This document shows, in pieces, positions 29,377 to 39,915 of a stretch of 64,000 nt of DNA (within the stretch, counting starts at the first letter, position 1; each line of letters begins with the position of its first letter). Under the pieces are notes generated by a model. The model had not been told where the DNA came from. It ran no database searches and was given only the letters and a program-made list of their open reading frames with translations. Location of the stretch: NCBI RefSeq assembly GCF_001425605.1, contig NZ_LMRG01000027.1, forward strand, positions 70,001-134,000, given 5' to 3'. The DNA comes from Rhizobium sp. Leaf453 (lineage in GTDB: Bacteria; Pseudomonadota; Alphaproteobacteria; Rhizobiales; Rhizobiaceae). Made by a program: the position numbers and the translations under genes.

Positions 29377-29895
29377 TCAGCGGCCGAGTGCTGCTGCCAG
29401 GTCGGCCCGAACGATTTCAGCCAGTTCCTTCGAAGCGCGCTTCTCGGCGTCGCGCGTGGCGCGAACCTTGGCGAATTCCTGCTCCGGGAAATCGACGAGG
29501 GCGACGGCTGTGCGGTTGCCGGAACGAACGGTTTCGCCTGTATCGGCGCGTGTCAGGTTATAATCGGCCATGACGACAACCCGGCCTGCGCCAGCCGTGT
29601 CGGATTCCTGATCGTAGAGCACGCCCATGACCTCGCTGGTAACGTTGAGCGCCAGCTTGTACTGGGCATTGGCCGGTTCGCCGGCGCCGCCCGAGGTCAG
29701 GAAGATCAGATCGTTGCGAGCCAGTTGCTCGACGCGGTCATCTGCCTCGGAAATCGAGATCGATGCCAGCGCCGTCCCAGCCTTGCCTTGGGGGCCGTCG
29801 GAATAGAGAGGCTTCACCTGGCAGCTGGCAACGAGCGCCAGCGTGCCGAGAACCAGGAGCCGCGCGGATCTTTGGGCTTTTTCAGACAACGACAT
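29377..29895 (-). CDS. lptE: LPS-assembly lipoprotein LptE
   Basis: 172 residues. A lipoprotein signal (residues 1-25) ends in ALVASC with Cys25 as the lipidated residue. [20 protein letters not shown] and the C-terminal [13 protein letters not shown] match the LptE fold. It plugs the LptD barrel and helps insert lipopolysaccharide in the outer membrane. The start lies inside the last codons of leuS (14-base overlap). Sequence conservation in this family is low; the position between leuS and holA makes the call firm. Confidence 0.9.
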   Translation of the reverse strand: MSLSEKAQRSARLLVLGTLALVASCQVKPLYSDGPQGKAGTALASISISEADDRVEQLARNDLIFLTSGGAGEPANAQYKLALNVTSEVMGVLYDQESDTAGAGRVVVMADYNLTRADTGETVRSGNRTAVALVDFPEQEFAKVRATRDAEKRASKELAEIVRADLAAALGR

Positions 29896-32512
29896 TCACG
29901 ATCCTCTTCGGCACGACGATGATTTTCTTCGGGCTTTGGCCACCCAAGGCAGCCTTGACGGGGTCGAGGGCCAGGACGGCGGCCTCGATCGCAGTCTGAT
30001 CCGCATCGCGCGCAATTGTCAAATCCGCACGCTTCTTGCCGTTGATCTGGACTGGCATGGTGACTTCGTTTTCCGCCACCAGCGCTTCGCCATAGACCGG
30101 CCATGCGCTCTGGGCGATGAGGCCCGTTCCGCCAATTTCCTGCCAGCATTGTTCGGCCAGATGCGGCATCATCGGTGCCACCAGATTGATCAGGATCGTC
30201 ACCGCGTCCTTGACGGCGGCGATGGTCGCCTGATCGGCCGTTCCCGCAGCAACCTGGCCCAGCGGGCCAGCAATCGTGTTCACGAGTTCATAGAGACGCG
30301 CCACGGCCTTGTTGAAGGCCAGCTTGTCATAATCCGCCTGAACAGCCTTCAGCGTCTTGTGGGCTGCCTGAGAGACCGCGAGGGCATCTCCGCCAGAGGC
30401 GGGTTTCGCCTCGACGCCCTTCAGTGCCGGTGCGGCTTCCGAAATCAGCCGCCACAGGCGCTGCACGAACCGATGGGCGCCTTCGACGCCGGCTTCCGAC
30501 CAGATGACGTCACGATCCGGCGGCGAATCCGACAGAACGAAGAAGCGGGCCGTATCGGCACCATAGGAAGCGATGATGTCATCGGGATCGACGACGTTCT
30601 TCTTCGACTTCGACATCTTCTCGATCGAGCCGATGGCGACGTGTTCGCCGGTCTCGATGTGGGTCGCCTGCCGCTTGCCGTCGATCTCGACAATGGTGAT
30701 TTCCGCCGGCGTTACCCATTCGCGCTGGGCGCCCTCGCCGCGGCTGTAGGTCTCGTGCACGACCATGCCCTGCGTGAACAGGCCCTTGAACGGCTCGTCC
30801 AGCCCGGCATGTCCGGCAACTTTCATTGCCCGGGTAAAGAACCGCGAATAGAGCAGGTGCAGGATCGCATGCTCGATGCCGCCGATATACTGGTCAACGG
30901 GCAGCCAGTGGTCGACAGCCTTGCGGTCGGTTGGCTTGTTTTCCCACGGCGCTGTGAAGCGCGCGAAATACCAGGACGAATCGACGAACGTGTCCATCGT
31001 GTCGGTTTCGCGCCGTGCATCCTTGCCGCACTGCGGGCAGGCGACATGGCGCCAGGTCGGGTGACGGTCGAGCGGGTTGCCTGGCTTGTCGAAGGTGACA
31101 TCGTCGGGAAGCTTGACCGGCAGGTCCGCCTTGGGCACCGGAACGACGCCGCAATCATCGCAATGGATGACCGGGATCGGGCAGCCCCAGTAACGCTGGC
31201 GAGAAATACCCCAGTCGCGCAGGCGGAAATTCACCTTGCGCTCTGCCTGCGACGCATTGCCGAGATTGGTCTGTTCCAGCGTCGAGGCAACCTTTTCAAA
31301 GGCTTCCTCGATCGTCAGGCCGTCCAGATGACGGGAATTGATCATGACACCGTCGCCGACATAGGCTTCTTTGCCGATGGTGAAGCTCGCCGCGTCGCCA
31401 TCCTTGGGCATCACGACGGCCACGACCGGCAGGTCGTACTTACGGGCGAAATCGAGGTCGCGCTGGTCGCCGGACGGGCAGCCGAAGATGGCGCCCGTGC
31501 CGTAATCCATCAGTACGAAATTGGCGACATAAACCGGCAGTTCCCAGCTGGAGTCGAGCGGATGCCTGACGCGGATACCGGTGTCGATGCCCTTCTTCTC
31601 GGCGGTTTCGAGTGCTGCCAGCGATGTGCCTGCGCGACGGGTCTCTTCGCAGAAGGCTTCGATCTCGGCATTGCCGGCAGCGGCCTGACGCGCCAGCGGA
31701 TGGTCGGCGGCGATCGCCAGGAAGGAGGCGCCGAACAGCGTGTCGGGACGCGTCGTGTAGACGGCGACTTCGGTCTCTTCGACGTTACCGGTGTCCGGAA
31801 CGATCTCCCAGCGGATCGTCAGGCCTTCGGAGCGGCCGATCCAGTTCTTCTGCATCAGCCGGACTTTCTCCGGCCACTGGTCCAGCGTGTCCAGCGAATC
31901 CAGCAGATCCTGGTTGAAATCGGTGATGCGGAAGAACCATTGCGTCAACTCACGCTGTTCCACCAGCGCGCCGGAACGCCAGCCGCGCCCGTCAATCACC
32001 TGTTCGTTGGCCAGAACCGTGTTGTCGACCGGGTCCCAGTTGACCTTCGACTGCTTGCGGTAGACCAGACCCTTTTCGAGGAAATCGACGAACAGATGCT
32101 GCTGGTGCTGGTAATATTCGACATCGCAGGTGGCGAATTCGCGCGACCAGTCGAGCGACAGGCCCATCACCTTGAGCTGCGCCTTCATCGAGGCGATGTT
32201 CTGGTAGGTCCATGCGGCCGGATGTACGCCGCGCTCCATGGCGGCGTTTTCCGCCGGCATGCCGAAGGCGTCCCAGCCCATCGGATGCAGGACATTGTAG
32301 CCGCGGGCGCGCTTGTAGCGGGCAACGACGTCGCCCATGGCGTAATTGCGGACATGACCCATATGGATCCGGCCCGACGGATAGGGGAACATTTCGAGCA
32401 CGTAATATTTTTCGCGCGGATCGTTATTGTCGGTCGTGAAGACGTTCTTCTGATCCCATTCCTGTTGCCAACGGGGTTCAGCATCGCGCGGATTGTAACG
32501 TTCGGTAGCCAT
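29882..32512 (-). CDS. leuS: Leucyl-tRNA synthetase
   Basis: 876 residues. The HIGH motif is in [20 protein letters not shown] is intact ([15 protein letters not shown]), and the CP1 editing domain occupies about residues 230-420 with the conserved Thr-rich [15 protein letters not shown] zinc-type insertion with CxxC pairs (VIHCDDCG and [10 protein letters not shown]) is visible. It charges tRNA-Leu. It is the first gene of the leuS-lptE-holA operon. Confidence 0.97.
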   Translation of the reverse strand: MATERYNPRDAEPRWQQEWDQKNVFTTDNNDPREKYYVLEMFPYPSGRIHMGHVRNYAMGDVVARYKRARGYNVLHPMGWDAFGMPAENAAMERGVHPAAWTYQNIASMKAQLKVMGLSLDWSREFATCDVEYYQHQQHLFVDFLEKGLVYRKQSKVNWDPVDNTVLANEQVIDGRGWRSGALVEQRELTQWFFRITDFNQDLLDSLDTLDQWPEKVRLMQKNWIGRSEGLTIRWEIVPDTGNVEETEVAVYTTRPDTLFGASFLAIAADHPLARQAAAGNAEIEAFCEETRRAGTSLAALETAEKKGIDTGIRVRHPLDSSWELPVYVANFVLMDYGTGAIFGCPSGDQRDLDFARKYDLPVVAVVMPKDGDAASFTIGKEAYVGDGVMINSRHLDGLTIEEAFEKVASTLEQTNLGNASQAERKVNFRLRDWGISRQRYWGCPIPVIHCDDCGVVPVPKADLPVKLPDDVTFDKPGNPLDRHPTWRHVACPQCGKDARRETDTMDTFVDSSWYFARFTAPWENKPTDRKAVDHWLPVDQYIGGIEHAILHLLYSRFFTRAMKVAGHAGLDEPFKGLFTQGMVVHETYSRGEGAQREWVTPAEITIVEIDGKRQATHIETGEHVAIGSIEKMSKSKKNVVDPDDIIASYGADTARFFVLSDSPPDRDVIWSEAGVEGAHRFVQRLWRLISEAAPALKGVEAKPASGGDALAVSQAAHKTLKAVQADYDKLAFNKAVARLYELVNTIAGPLGQVAAGTADQATIAAVKDAVTILINLVAPMMPHLAEQCWQEIGGTGLIAQSAWPVYGEALVAENEVTMPVQINGKKRADLTIARDADQTAIEAAVLALDPVKAALGGQSPKKIIVVPKRIVNVVV

Positions 32513-32725
32513 ATGATCGATGTTCCGGAAAATGTGTGCGAGGGGAAATCAACCCCTCCGATATTTGGCGTGACCTTCACCATGAAACAAGCGTAGCGTC
32601 AAGTTTTGGAAGGCTTTGCGGCAAAACTTTAGGCATTTGAAGGCCGTTTGGCCGATTGCCGGTTGGCAGCTTGAGTTTGTTTGGGTATTGCGCCGGATAT
32701 GCGGCAACGGACGGAGACGATGGCG

Positions 32726-33385
32726 ATGAGCGTACAGGAACAGTTAAGCGATGTCCTGAGCCGGATTCGCGATAGCGAAACCTATCACCGGCGCGAACCG
32801 GGAAGCGTCTCCCTCGTCGCAGTGTCAAAGACGTTCAATGCGGAGGCGATTCGTCCTGCGATCGGAGCCGGGCAGCGCATCTTCGGTGAAAACCGGGTGC
32901 AGGAGGCTCAGGGCAAGTGGCCTGAATTGAAGACGGAGACGCCGGATCTTGAGCTTCACCTCATCGGCCCGTTGCAATCCAACAAGGCAGCCGATGCCGT
33001 GGCCCTGTTCGATGTCATCGAGACGATCGACCGGGAAAAGATCGCCCGCGCGGTCGCAGCCGAGATTGCGCGTCAAGGAAAGCCGGTCCGGCTCTTTGTG
33101 CAGGTCAATACCGGTCTTGAGCCGCAGAAGGCCGGCATCGCGCCGGACGACACCGTCGCTTTCGTGAAGCTGTGCCGCGAAGACATCGTCATTCCGGTCG
33201 AAGGGCTGATGTGCATTCCGCCAGCGGATGAAAATCCTGGTCCGCATTTCGCGCTGCTGGCCAAGCTCGCCGAGCGCTGCGGAGTTGAAAAGCTCTCCAT
33301 GGGCATGTCGGGCGATTTCGAAACGGCTGTGCAGTTCGGCGCGACCAGCGTCCGTGTCGGCTCGGCGATTTTCGGGGCGCGTTGA
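32726..33385 (+). CDS. YggS-family pyridoxal-phosphate homeostasis protein
   Basis: 219 residues from the ATG of MSVQEQLSDVLSRI, with GGAG 9 bases upstream; ATG 32720 is too close to that site. SLVAVSKTFNAEAIRPAI carries the PLP-binding Lys, followed by FGENRVQEAQGKW, LHLIGPLQSNK, SMGMSGDFETAVQFGAT and VRVGSAIFGAR, the whole set of YggS motifs. It is a single-domain alanine-racemase-like barrel without known enzymatic activity that controls PLP levels. It diverges from leuS. Confidence 0.93.
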   Translation: MSVQEQLSDVLSRIRDSETYHRREPGSVSLVAVSKTFNAEAIRPAIGAGQRIFGENRVQEAQGKWPELKTETPDLELHLIGPLQSNKAADAVALFDVIETIDREKIARAVAAEIARQGKPVRLFVQVNTGLEPQKAGIAPDDTVAFVKLCREDIVIPVEGLMCIPPADENPGPHFALLAKLAERCGVEKLSMGMSGDFETAVQFGATSVRVGSAIFGAR

Positions 33386-33475
33386 GCCTTTCGTCTGGCT
33401 TCTCTGTTTCCGCGCAATCTCCTATGTTTCCTTTTGGAGGCCGGTTCGTCCGGTATGGGAGTAGAGGAGACGGAG

Positions 33476-35383
33476 ATGGCGGGCAGCTATTCCGAAATCT
33501 ATGGCGCGTGGGAACAGAATCCCGAAGCCTTCTGGGCCGAGGCGGCGCGGGAGATCGCCTGGTTCAAGCCGTTCGAACGTGTCTTTGATTCTGAACTGGG
33601 CGTCTATGGCCGCTGGTTTCCTGGCGGCGCGACGAACACCTGTTATAATTGTCTCGATCGCCAGATCGCTATCGGCCGCGCTGACCAGACGGCGTTGATC
33701 TATGACAGCCCGGTGACCGGTACTGTTCAGCACTGGACCTATAGCGCCATCCTCGATGAAGTCGTCGCCGTTGCGTCCGTTTATCGCCAGCTCGGCGTCG
33801 GCAAGGGTGACCGGATCATCATCTACATGCCGATGATCCCGCAGGCGGTGTTTGCCATGCTGGCCGCTGCCCGTATCGGCGCCGTCCATTCCGTCGTCTT
33901 CGGCGGTTTTGCCGCCAATGAGCTTGCCACCCGCATCACCGACAGCGAGGCAAAGCTGGTCGTCTCGGCAAGCTGCGGTATCGAGGGCGGCAAAAGCATC
34001 GCGTACAAGCCGCTGCTTGATGCGGCCATCGATCTCAGCGCCCACAAGCCGGCGCATTGCCTGCTGTTCCAGCGCGATATGCTGCAGGCCGAGATGCGCC
34101 CCGGCCGGGATATCGATTTCGCCGCCGCCGTTCGGTCTGCCAAAGAGCGGGGAGAAGAGGTTCCCTGTACGCCGGTTCTAGCGACCGATCCACTCTACAT
34201 CCTCTACACATCCGGCACGACCGGCCAACCCAAGGGCGTGGTGCGCGACAATGGCGGCCATATGGTCGCGCTGAAATGGTCGATGCAGCATTTTTTTGGC
34301 ATCAAGCCGGGCGAGGTCTTCTGGGCGGCGTCCGATATCGGCTGGGTTGTCGGCCATTGCTACATCGTCTACGGACCGTTGCTGAACGGCAGCACGGCGA
34401 TCCTTTACGAGGGAAAGCCGGTGGGAACACCGGATGCGGGCGCTTACTGGCGCGTCATCGAGCAACACGGTGTCGTGACGTTGTTTACCGCGCCGACTGC
34501 TTTTCGGGCCATCCGTAAGGAGGACCCGGAAGGTGCGCTGATCGGCAAATACGACCTGTCGAAATTTCGAGCCCTGTTCCTGGCTGGTGAGCGGGCCGAT
34601 CCCGACACACTCACCTGGGCGGAGCAAAAGCTCGGCGTCCCCGTCATTGATAACTGGTGGCAGACCGAAACGGGCTGGCCGGTCGCTGGAAACCCGATCG
34701 GGGTGGAACTGCTGCCAGTAAAACACGGTTCGGCTGCGGTACCCTTGCCCGGCTATGATGTTCAAGTGCTCGATGACGCCGGCCATCCGGTTGGGCCGGG
34801 TACGCTTGGCAATGTCGTCATCAAGCTGCCCATGCCGCCCGGCTGCCTGCCGACCTTCTGGAACGCGGACGAGCGTTTCCGCCAAGCCTGCCTTGCCGAA
34901 TTTCCTGGCTATTACCGGACTGCAGATGCCGGCTATATCGATCAAGATGGCTATATCTTCATCATGTCGCGCACCGACGATATCATCAATGTCGCCGGTC
35001 ATCGCCTGTCGACCGGATCGATGGAAGAGGTCTGCGCCAGCCACGCCGACGTCGCCGAATGTGCTGTGATCGGCATTGCCGATCCGATCAAGGGCCAGAT
35101 TCCGGCGGGGTTTCTGGTCATCAATGCCAATGTTTCCCGTGAAACAACAGAGATCGAGCGGGAAGTCGTTGCGATGGTGCGTGAAAGGATCGGTCCCGTT
35201 GCCGCCTTCAAGACGGCGATCTGCGTCAAGCGACTGCCCAAGACCCGCTCCGGCAAGATCCTGCGCGGCACCATGCAGAAGATCGCCGACAAGGAAAGCT
35301 GGAAGATGCCGGCGACCATCGACGATCCTGTGGTGCTCGATGAAATTACCGCCGCCCTGCATGGACGGGGCATCGGCGTCTGA
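33476..35383 (+). CDS. prpE: Propionyl-CoA synthetase (PrpE-like)
   Basis: 635 residues from MAGSYSEIYGAWEQNP with AGGAG 6 bases upstream. It is an AMP-forming acyl-CoA synthetase: N-terminal FWAEAAREIAWFKPFERV, the P-loop YILYTSGTTGQPKGVV, DNWWQTETGWPV, DDIINVAGHRLSTG, and the C-terminal KTRSGKILRGTM with the adenylating Lys. PrpE activates propionate to propionyl-CoA. Part of its C-terminal domain (ANVSRETTE) is encoded by parS-like site 4. A second, acetate-type synthetase lies 2.4 kb downstream. Confidence 0.9.
   Translation: MAGSYSEIYGAWEQNPEAFWAEAAREIAWFKPFERVFDSELGVYGRWFPGGATNTCYNCLDRQIAIGRADQTALIYDSPVTGTVQHWTYSAILDEVVAVASVYRQLGVGKGDRIIIYMPMIPQAVFAMLAAARIGAVHSVVFGGFAANELATRITDSEAKLVVSASCGIEGGKSIAYKPLLDAAIDLSAHKPAHCLLFQRDMLQAEMRPGRDIDFAAAVRSAKERGEEVPCTPVLATDPLYILYTSGTTGQPKGVVRDNGGHMVALKWSMQHFFGIKPGEVFWAASDIGWVVGHCYIVYGPLLNGSTAILYEGKPVGTPDAGAYWRVIEQHGVVTLFTAPTAFRAIRKEDPEGALIGKYDLSKFRALFLAGERADPDTLTWAEQKLGVPVIDNWWQTETGWPVAGNPIGVELLPVKHGSAAVPLPGYDVQVLDDAGHPVGPGTLGNVVIKLPMPPGCLPTFWNADERFRQACLAEFPGYYRTADAGYIDQDGYIFIMSRTDDIINVAGHRLSTGSMEEVCASHADVAECAVIGIADPIKGQIPAGFLVINANVSRETTEIEREVVAMVRERIGPVAAFKTAICVKRLPKTRSGKILRGTMQKIADKESWKMPATIDDPVVLDEITAALHGRGIGV
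35131..35146. promoter_or_regulatory. parS-like site 4 (inside prpE)
   Basis: TGTTTCCCGTGAAACA, 15 of 16 matches (A to C at position 7, inside the CACGTG core). It is in frame and read as VSRET. The core mismatch makes binding less certain than at sites 2 and 3. Confidence 0.5.
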
Positions 35384-35387
35384 TCCC

Positions 35388-36269
35388 TTAGCCGGATTCC
35401 TCTATGCGGCGAGTAATGTTGGAAAACCAGTCACGAAACTGCCGTGCCGGCTCACTTGCCGGCTTGGCGGTGATCAGGAAATAGCCCTCGTCGCTCAGGG
35501 TCTCGATATCGGAAAGAATAACGAGGTCGCCCCGGTCGATCTCGCGCCGGAAGACCTCAGTCGGGCAGAGCGCAATCCCGTGTCCGGCAATAACGGCGGT
35601 GGCGAGCAGGTTGAAATCCTGGAATACCGGCCCGCGTGGGGCCTTGTCCGGCTGCAGGCCGGCCTTGCGGGACCAATTGAACCATCGCTCCGGCGTTTCA
35701 TCGTGCAAGAGGTCAGCCCGGGCGATCTCCGGCGCCGTACTCGGCCGCCCGCGGCGTTCCAGATAGATCGGGCTTGCCACCGGCCGGTTGGCACGGGAAA
35801 ACAGCCGGACGCACTCCCTGCCCTCGCGCGGGTCCTCACCCAGCGTGATCAGCACGTCGCAATCGGCATCGCTGAATTGCTGCTCCGCCATGGCATAAAC
35901 GACGCGGACATTGATATCAGGATGCATCTCGAGAAAATCTGTGAGTGCCGGGATCAGCCAGCGCGTGGCGATCGAGGCGATGCAGGCGACCGTCAATTCC
36001 CCGGACGTCTTCTGCCGGAAAGCCTGGGCCTCGGCCTCGATCCGGGCGAGCGAGACAGAGAGCGTCTGGGCCAGCGACGCCGCCTCCGGCACCAGCCGGA
36101 CAGTGCGTTTTTCGCGCACGAAAAGAGGCCGACCGAACCAGTCCTCCAGCAGCCGGATCTGATGACTGACGGCCGCATGCGTCACATGCAGTTCGTCAGC
36201 GGCACGGGAAAAGCTGTTGAGACGGGCGGCGGCCTCCAGCACGCGGAGCGCACTCAGCGATGGCAACAT
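35388..36269 (-). CDS. LysR-family regulator (GcvA-like)
   Basis: 293 residues from MLPSLSALRVLEAAARL with a GAGGA site about 10 bases upstream; a 20-residue longer frame is less likely. The winged HTH spans residues about 5-65 (FSRAADELHVTHAAVSHQIR). The substrate domain begins near residue 90 (GELTVACIASIATRWLIPAL). GcvA-like members often act on their divergent neighbour, here the EctC-like gene 138 bases away. The effector is unknown. Confidence 0.88.
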   Translation of the reverse strand: MLPSLSALRVLEAAARLNSFSRAADELHVTHAAVSHQIRLLEDWFGRPLFVREKRTVRLVPEAASLAQTLSVSLARIEAEAQAFRQKTSGELTVACIASIATRWLIPALTDFLEMHPDINVRVVYAMAEQQFSDADCDVLITLGEDPREGRECVRLFSRANRPVASPIYLERRGRPSTAPEIARADLLHDETPERWFNWSRKAGLQPDKAPRGPVFQDFNLLATAVIAGHGIALCPTEVFRREIDRGDLVILSDIETLSDEGYFLITAKPASEPARQFRDWFSNITRRIEESG

Positions 36270-36407
36270 GGTAAAGTTTTCCTCATCTATAAGACGAGAA
36301 AGGATCATTTGTCGGAAGAGAAAAATCAAGAGATACAGTGAGATCAGAAGAGGCCATCAGCACTCGTCGATAAAACCGTCAAATTATCCTTGAAGAAAGG
36401 TATCGTC

Positions 36408-36794
36408 ATGTTCATCCGCAATCTCAGCCAAGTCGAGGAAACCAGCCATTTCGTCGAATGGGGCAGCGGCACCAGCCATAGGCTGCTGACCGAGCGTGAC
36501 GGAATGGGCTTCACGGTGTGCCACACGGTCGTGCGCGCCAACACCAGCTCGCTGCTCGAATACCGCAATCATCTCGAAGCTTGCTACTGCATTGCCGGCA
36601 GGGGCGAGGTCGAGGACATGGCTGGCAATGTCTTCCCGATCGTCCCCGGCGACATCTATGTGCTCGACAAGAATGACAAACACTACCTGCGGGGCGGCAA
36701 GGACGAGGATCTGATCCTTGTCAGTGTCTTCAATCCGCCGCTCAAGGGCACGGAGCGGCACCGGCTGGATGGAAGCGAAGGCTCCGCTTACTGA
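36408..36794 (+). CDS. Orphan ectoine-synthase-like cupin (EctC family)
   Basis: 128 residues from [15 protein letters not shown] with AAAGG 7 bases upstream; EctC enzymes have about 130. The cupin metal ligands of EctC are kept: Glu57 in HLEACYC, Tyr84 in GDIYVLD and His92 in [19 protein letters not shown] matches the end of EctC. Differences: no ectA or ectB in the window, WGSGTS replaces the NWDST segment, the THIHY stretch is SSLLEY, and Ser106 replaces the Cys of the CVFNPP motif. It may close a different substrate from N-acetyl-diaminobutyrate. It diverges from a LysR gene and ends in a strong terminator. Confidence 0.82.
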   Translation: MFIRNLSQVEETSHFVEWGSGTSHRLLTERDGMGFTVCHTVVRANTSSLLEYRNHLEACYCIAGRGEVEDMAGNVFPIVPGDIYVLDKNDKHYLRGGKDEDLILVSVFNPPLKGTERHRLDGSEGSAY

Positions 36795-36812
36795 ACCAGC
36801 CGTACAAGCATG

Positions 36813-36850
36813 AAAAAACCCGGATCAGCTGACCGCCGATCCGGGTTTTT
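36813..36850. terminator. Bidirectional terminator between the EctC-like gene and trcR
   Basis: Stem AAAAACCCGGATC/GATCCGGGTTTTT with an 11-base loop; poly-A on the left and poly-T on the right let it serve both converging genes. Confidence 0.93.
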
Positions 36851-36872
36851 GTGTCAGAGCCATAAGGTCCGA

Positions 36873-37574
36873 TCAGTAATTGTCGTCTTCGTCTTCGTCC
36901 TGGCGCGTGGACTTGAGCGCCTTGAGCTTGGAGAAGACAGCATCGGCGTCGATTTCCTTCTCTTCCTCGCGCTCATAGGAGAAGGGCAGCTTTTCGGTCT
37001 CGCGCGAGGCTTCGAGTGTCGCGCCGAGTTCGGCGGCGGTCGGCAGCGGGCGGCCCTTGGAAGCGCGTTCGACTTCGAGGTCCAGATCGATCTGCGTGCA
37101 GAGGCCAAGCGTGACCGGATCCATCGCCGTCAGGTTCGTCGAGTTCCAGTGAGTGCGCTCGCGGATCTGCTCGATCGTCGACTTGGTGGTGCCGACGAGA
37201 CGCGAGATCTGGGCGTCCTTCAGTTCCGGATGGTTGCGCACCAGCCAGAGAATAGCGTTCGGACGGTCCTGGCGCTTGGAAACCGGGGTGTAGCGCGGGC
37301 CTTTGCGCTTCGAATCGGGAACGCGAACCTTCGGCTCGGAAAGCTTCAGCTTGTGGTTCGGATTGCCTTCGGCGCGGGCGATTTCGTCGCGCGACAGCTG
37401 GCCGGTGCCGATCGGGTCGAGGCCCTTGATGCCCTGCGCGGATTCGCCGTCGGCGATGGCCTTCACTTCAAGCGGATGCAGCTTGCAGAATGTGGCGATC
37501 TGCTCGAACGACAGGGCAGTATTGTCAACAAGCCATACGGCCGTCGCTTTGGGCATAAGCAGTTGTTGAGCCAT
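36873..37574 (-). CDS. trcR: Cell-cycle transcriptional regulator TrcR (DUF1013)
   Basis: 233 residues from MAQQLLMPKATAVWLVDNTA. Two HTH-like parts are visible: LSFEQIATFCKLHPLEVKAI in the N-terminal third and LKDAQISRLVGTTKSTIEQI in the middle, with TPVSKRQDRPNAILWLVRNH between. The C-terminus is very acidic (DEDEDDNY). DUF1013 proteins are restricted to Alphaproteobacteria; TrcR associates with RNA polymerase and affects cell-cycle genes. The frame is open far upstream but only this start is family-like. It diverges from acs. Confidence 0.88.
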   Translation of the reverse strand: MAQQLLMPKATAVWLVDNTALSFEQIATFCKLHPLEVKAIADGESAQGIKGLDPIGTGQLSRDEIARAEGNPNHKLKLSEPKVRVPDSKRKGPRYTPVSKRQDRPNAILWLVRNHPELKDAQISRLVGTTKSTIEQIRERTHWNSTNLTAMDPVTLGLCTQIDLDLEVERASKGRPLPTAAELGATLEASRETEKLPFSYEREEEKEIDADAVFSKLKALKSTRQDEDEDDNY

Positions 37575-37805
37575 GGATATAGTCCTTCTGTCCGTCCGCG
37601 CCGGTGTCGCGGGCCGTGGGGTGTAACCACTCATTTCCGGGAAATTAGCGCCTCTATACCCTTGTCGTCTCAGAAATGCAATTCTTCTCGATGAAATGAC
37701 CTTTTGTCTAATGGACGCGGTGTCTTGACCTGATATGAATGCGCCCGAAGAGGGCGTGCACGGGGAGATGTGCCGCTTGAAGATTGCCTGCGCAGGGAGG
37801 AAATC

Positions 37806-39755
37806 ATGTCGTCCAAGGTATATCCGGTCTTGAAATCGGCGCGGGACCGCGCGCTCATCGACAAACAGAAATACACGAACTGGTATCGCGACAGTGTCGA
37901 GGATCCCGACAAGTTCTGGGGCAAGCACGGCAAGCGGATCGATTGGTTCAAGCCCTATACAAAGGTCAAGAACACCTCCTTCAAGGGCAAGGTGTCGATC
38001 AAGTGGTTCGAGGACGGCCAAACCAACATTTCCTACAACTGTATCGACCGGCATCTGAAGAAGCACGGCGAGCAGGTGGCGATCATCTGGGAAGGCGACA
38101 ATCCCTATATCGATAAGAAAATCACCTATAACGAGCTCTACGAACATGTCTGCCGACTGGCCAATGTGCTGAAGAAGCACGGCGTCAAGAAGGGCGACCG
38201 CGTCACCATCTACATGCCGATGATCCCGGAAACGGCCTATGCGATGCTCGCCTGTTCGCGTATCGGTGCGGTGCATTCTGTTGTCTTCGGCGGCTTCTCG
38301 CCGGAAGCGCTGGCCGGCCGCATCATCGATTGCGAATCGACCTTCGTCATCACCTGCGATGAGGGCCTGCGTGGCGGCAAGCCGGTTCCGCTCAAGGAAA
38401 ACACCGATGCCGCGATCGATATCGCCGCCCGCAACCATGTGAACGTCAAGAATGTCCTGGTCGTGCGTCGCACCGGCGGCAAGACCCGCTGGGCGACCGG
38501 ACGTGACCTTTGGTATCATCAGGAAGTCGCGACTGTTAAGCCGCATTGCGAGCCTGTAAAGATGAAAGCGGAGGATCCGCTGTTCATCCTCTATACGTCC
38601 GGCTCGACCGGCAAGCCGAAGGGCGTGCTGCATACGACGGGCGGCTATCTCGTCTGGGCGTCGATGACCCACGAATATGTCTTCGACTACCATGACGGTG
38701 ACATCTACTGGTGCACCGCCGATGTCGGCTGGGTCACCGGCCATTCCTATATCGTCTACGGCCCGCTGGCCAATTGCGCCACCACCGTCATGTTCGAGGG
38801 CATCCCGACTTTCCCCGATGCCGGCCGCTTCTGGGAAGTCGTCGACAAGCACAAGGTCAACATCTTCTACACCGCGCCGACGGCGATCCGCTCGCTGATG
38901 GGAGCCGGCGACGATTATGTGAAGCGCTCGTCCCGCTCGTCGCTCCGCCTGCTCGGTACGGTCGGTGAGCCGATCAATCCGGAAGCCTGGGAATGGTATT
39001 ACCATGTCGTCGGCGATGCCCGCAGCCCGATCGTCGATACCTGGTGGCAGACGGAAACCGGCGGCCACATGATCACACCGCTGCCTGGCGCCATCGACCT
39101 CAAGCCCGGTTCAGCAACCGTGCCATTCTTCGGCGTTAAGCCGGAACTGGTAGATGCAGAAGGCAAGGTGCTGGAAGGGGCCGCTGACGGCAATCTCTGC
39201 ATCGCTGACAGTTGGCCCGGCCAGATGCGCACGGTCTATGGTGACCACGAACGCTTCATCCAGACCTATTTCTCGACCTACAAGGGCAAATATTTCACCG
39301 GCGACGGCTGCCGCCGTGACGAGGATGGCTACTACTGGATCACCGGCCGCGTTGATGACGTGCTGAACGTCTCCGGCCACCGCCTCGGAACGGCGGAGGT
39401 CGAGTCGGCACTGGTGTCCCACCATGATGTCTCGGAAGCCGCCGTTGTCGGCTATCCCCATGACATCAAGGGCCAAGGCATCTACTCCTACGTTACGCTG
39501 ATGAGCGGCGTCGAGCCGACGGACGAGTTGCGCAAGGACCTGATCACCCATGTCCGCAAGGAAATCGGCCCGATCGCCTCGCCCGACAAGATCCAGTTCG
39601 CGCCCGGTCTGCCCAAGACCCGCTCCGGCAAGATCATGCGCCGCATCCTGCGCAAGATCGCCGAAGACGATTTCGGCGCACTCGGTGACACCTCGACCCT
39701 GGCCGATCCGGCCGTGGTCGATGACCTGATCGCCAACCGGCAGAACAAGAAGTAG
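37806..39755 (+). CDS. acs: Acetyl-CoA synthetase
   Basis: 649 residues with GGGAGG 5 bases before the ATG. It is an AMP-forming ligase: [20 protein letters not shown] (P-loop), [20 protein letters not shown] around the acyl pocket, and [36 protein letters not shown] carries the acetylatable catalytic Lys. It activates acetate to acetyl-CoA. Its 231-base upstream gap with trcR holds the divergent promoters. It is followed by a G/C-rich palindromic repeat. Confidence 0.96.
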   Translation: MSSKVYPVLKSARDRALIDKQKYTNWYRDSVEDPDKFWGKHGKRIDWFKPYTKVKNTSFKGKVSIKWFEDGQTNISYNCIDRHLKKHGEQVAIIWEGDNPYIDKKITYNELYEHVCRLANVLKKHGVKKGDRVTIYMPMIPETAYAMLACSRIGAVHSVVFGGFSPEALAGRIIDCESTFVITCDEGLRGGKPVPLKENTDAAIDIAARNHVNVKNVLVVRRTGGKTRWATGRDLWYHQEVATVKPHCEPVKMKAEDPLFILYTSGSTGKPKGVLHTTGGYLVWASMTHEYVFDYHDGDIYWCTADVGWVTGHSYIVYGPLANCATTVMFEGIPTFPDAGRFWEVVDKHKVNIFYTAPTAIRSLMGAGDDYVKRSSRSSLRLLGTVGEPINPEAWEWYYHVVGDARSPIVDTWWQTETGGHMITPLPGAIDLKPGSATVPFFGVKPELVDAEGKVLEGAADGNLCIADSWPGQMRTVYGDHERFIQTYFSTYKGKYFTGDGCRRDEDGYYWITGRVDDVLNVSGHRLGTAEVESALVSHHDVSEAAVVGYPHDIKGQGIYSYVTLMSGVEPTDELRKDLITHVRKEIGPIASPDKIQFAPGLPKTRSGKIMRRILRKIAEDDFGALGDTSTLADPAVVDDLIANRQNKK

Positions 39756-39764
39756 GCGGCTTCC

Positions 39765-39787
39765 CCTCCTCCCCGCCGGGGAGGAGG
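39765..39787. repeat. G/C-rich palindrome
   Basis: CCTCCTCCCCG and CGGGGAGGAGG around one base, just after acs. A similar but not identical purine/pyrimidine palindrome follows leuB at 62461-62487. Without a T-run it is a repeat or stabilising hairpin more than an intrinsic terminator. Confidence 0.6.
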
Positions 39788-39915
39788 TGGCCCAACGGGC
39801 CGGATGGGAAGCCGAAGGCCTCTCTTCAGCAAAAATCCAACGGCTCCGGTTTAGCCGGCCCTCTCATAGCCTCGCATGCGTTCAGCACGTCTCACCGGCG
39901 GGTAGAAGAGAGAAC

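Noticed and set aside
29843..32596. A 917-codon open frame on the plus strand opposite leuS and lptE
   Set aside because: It is the antisense shadow of leuS; the Arg/Asp/His-rich translation has no family motif, while leuS on the other strand has all synthetase motifs.
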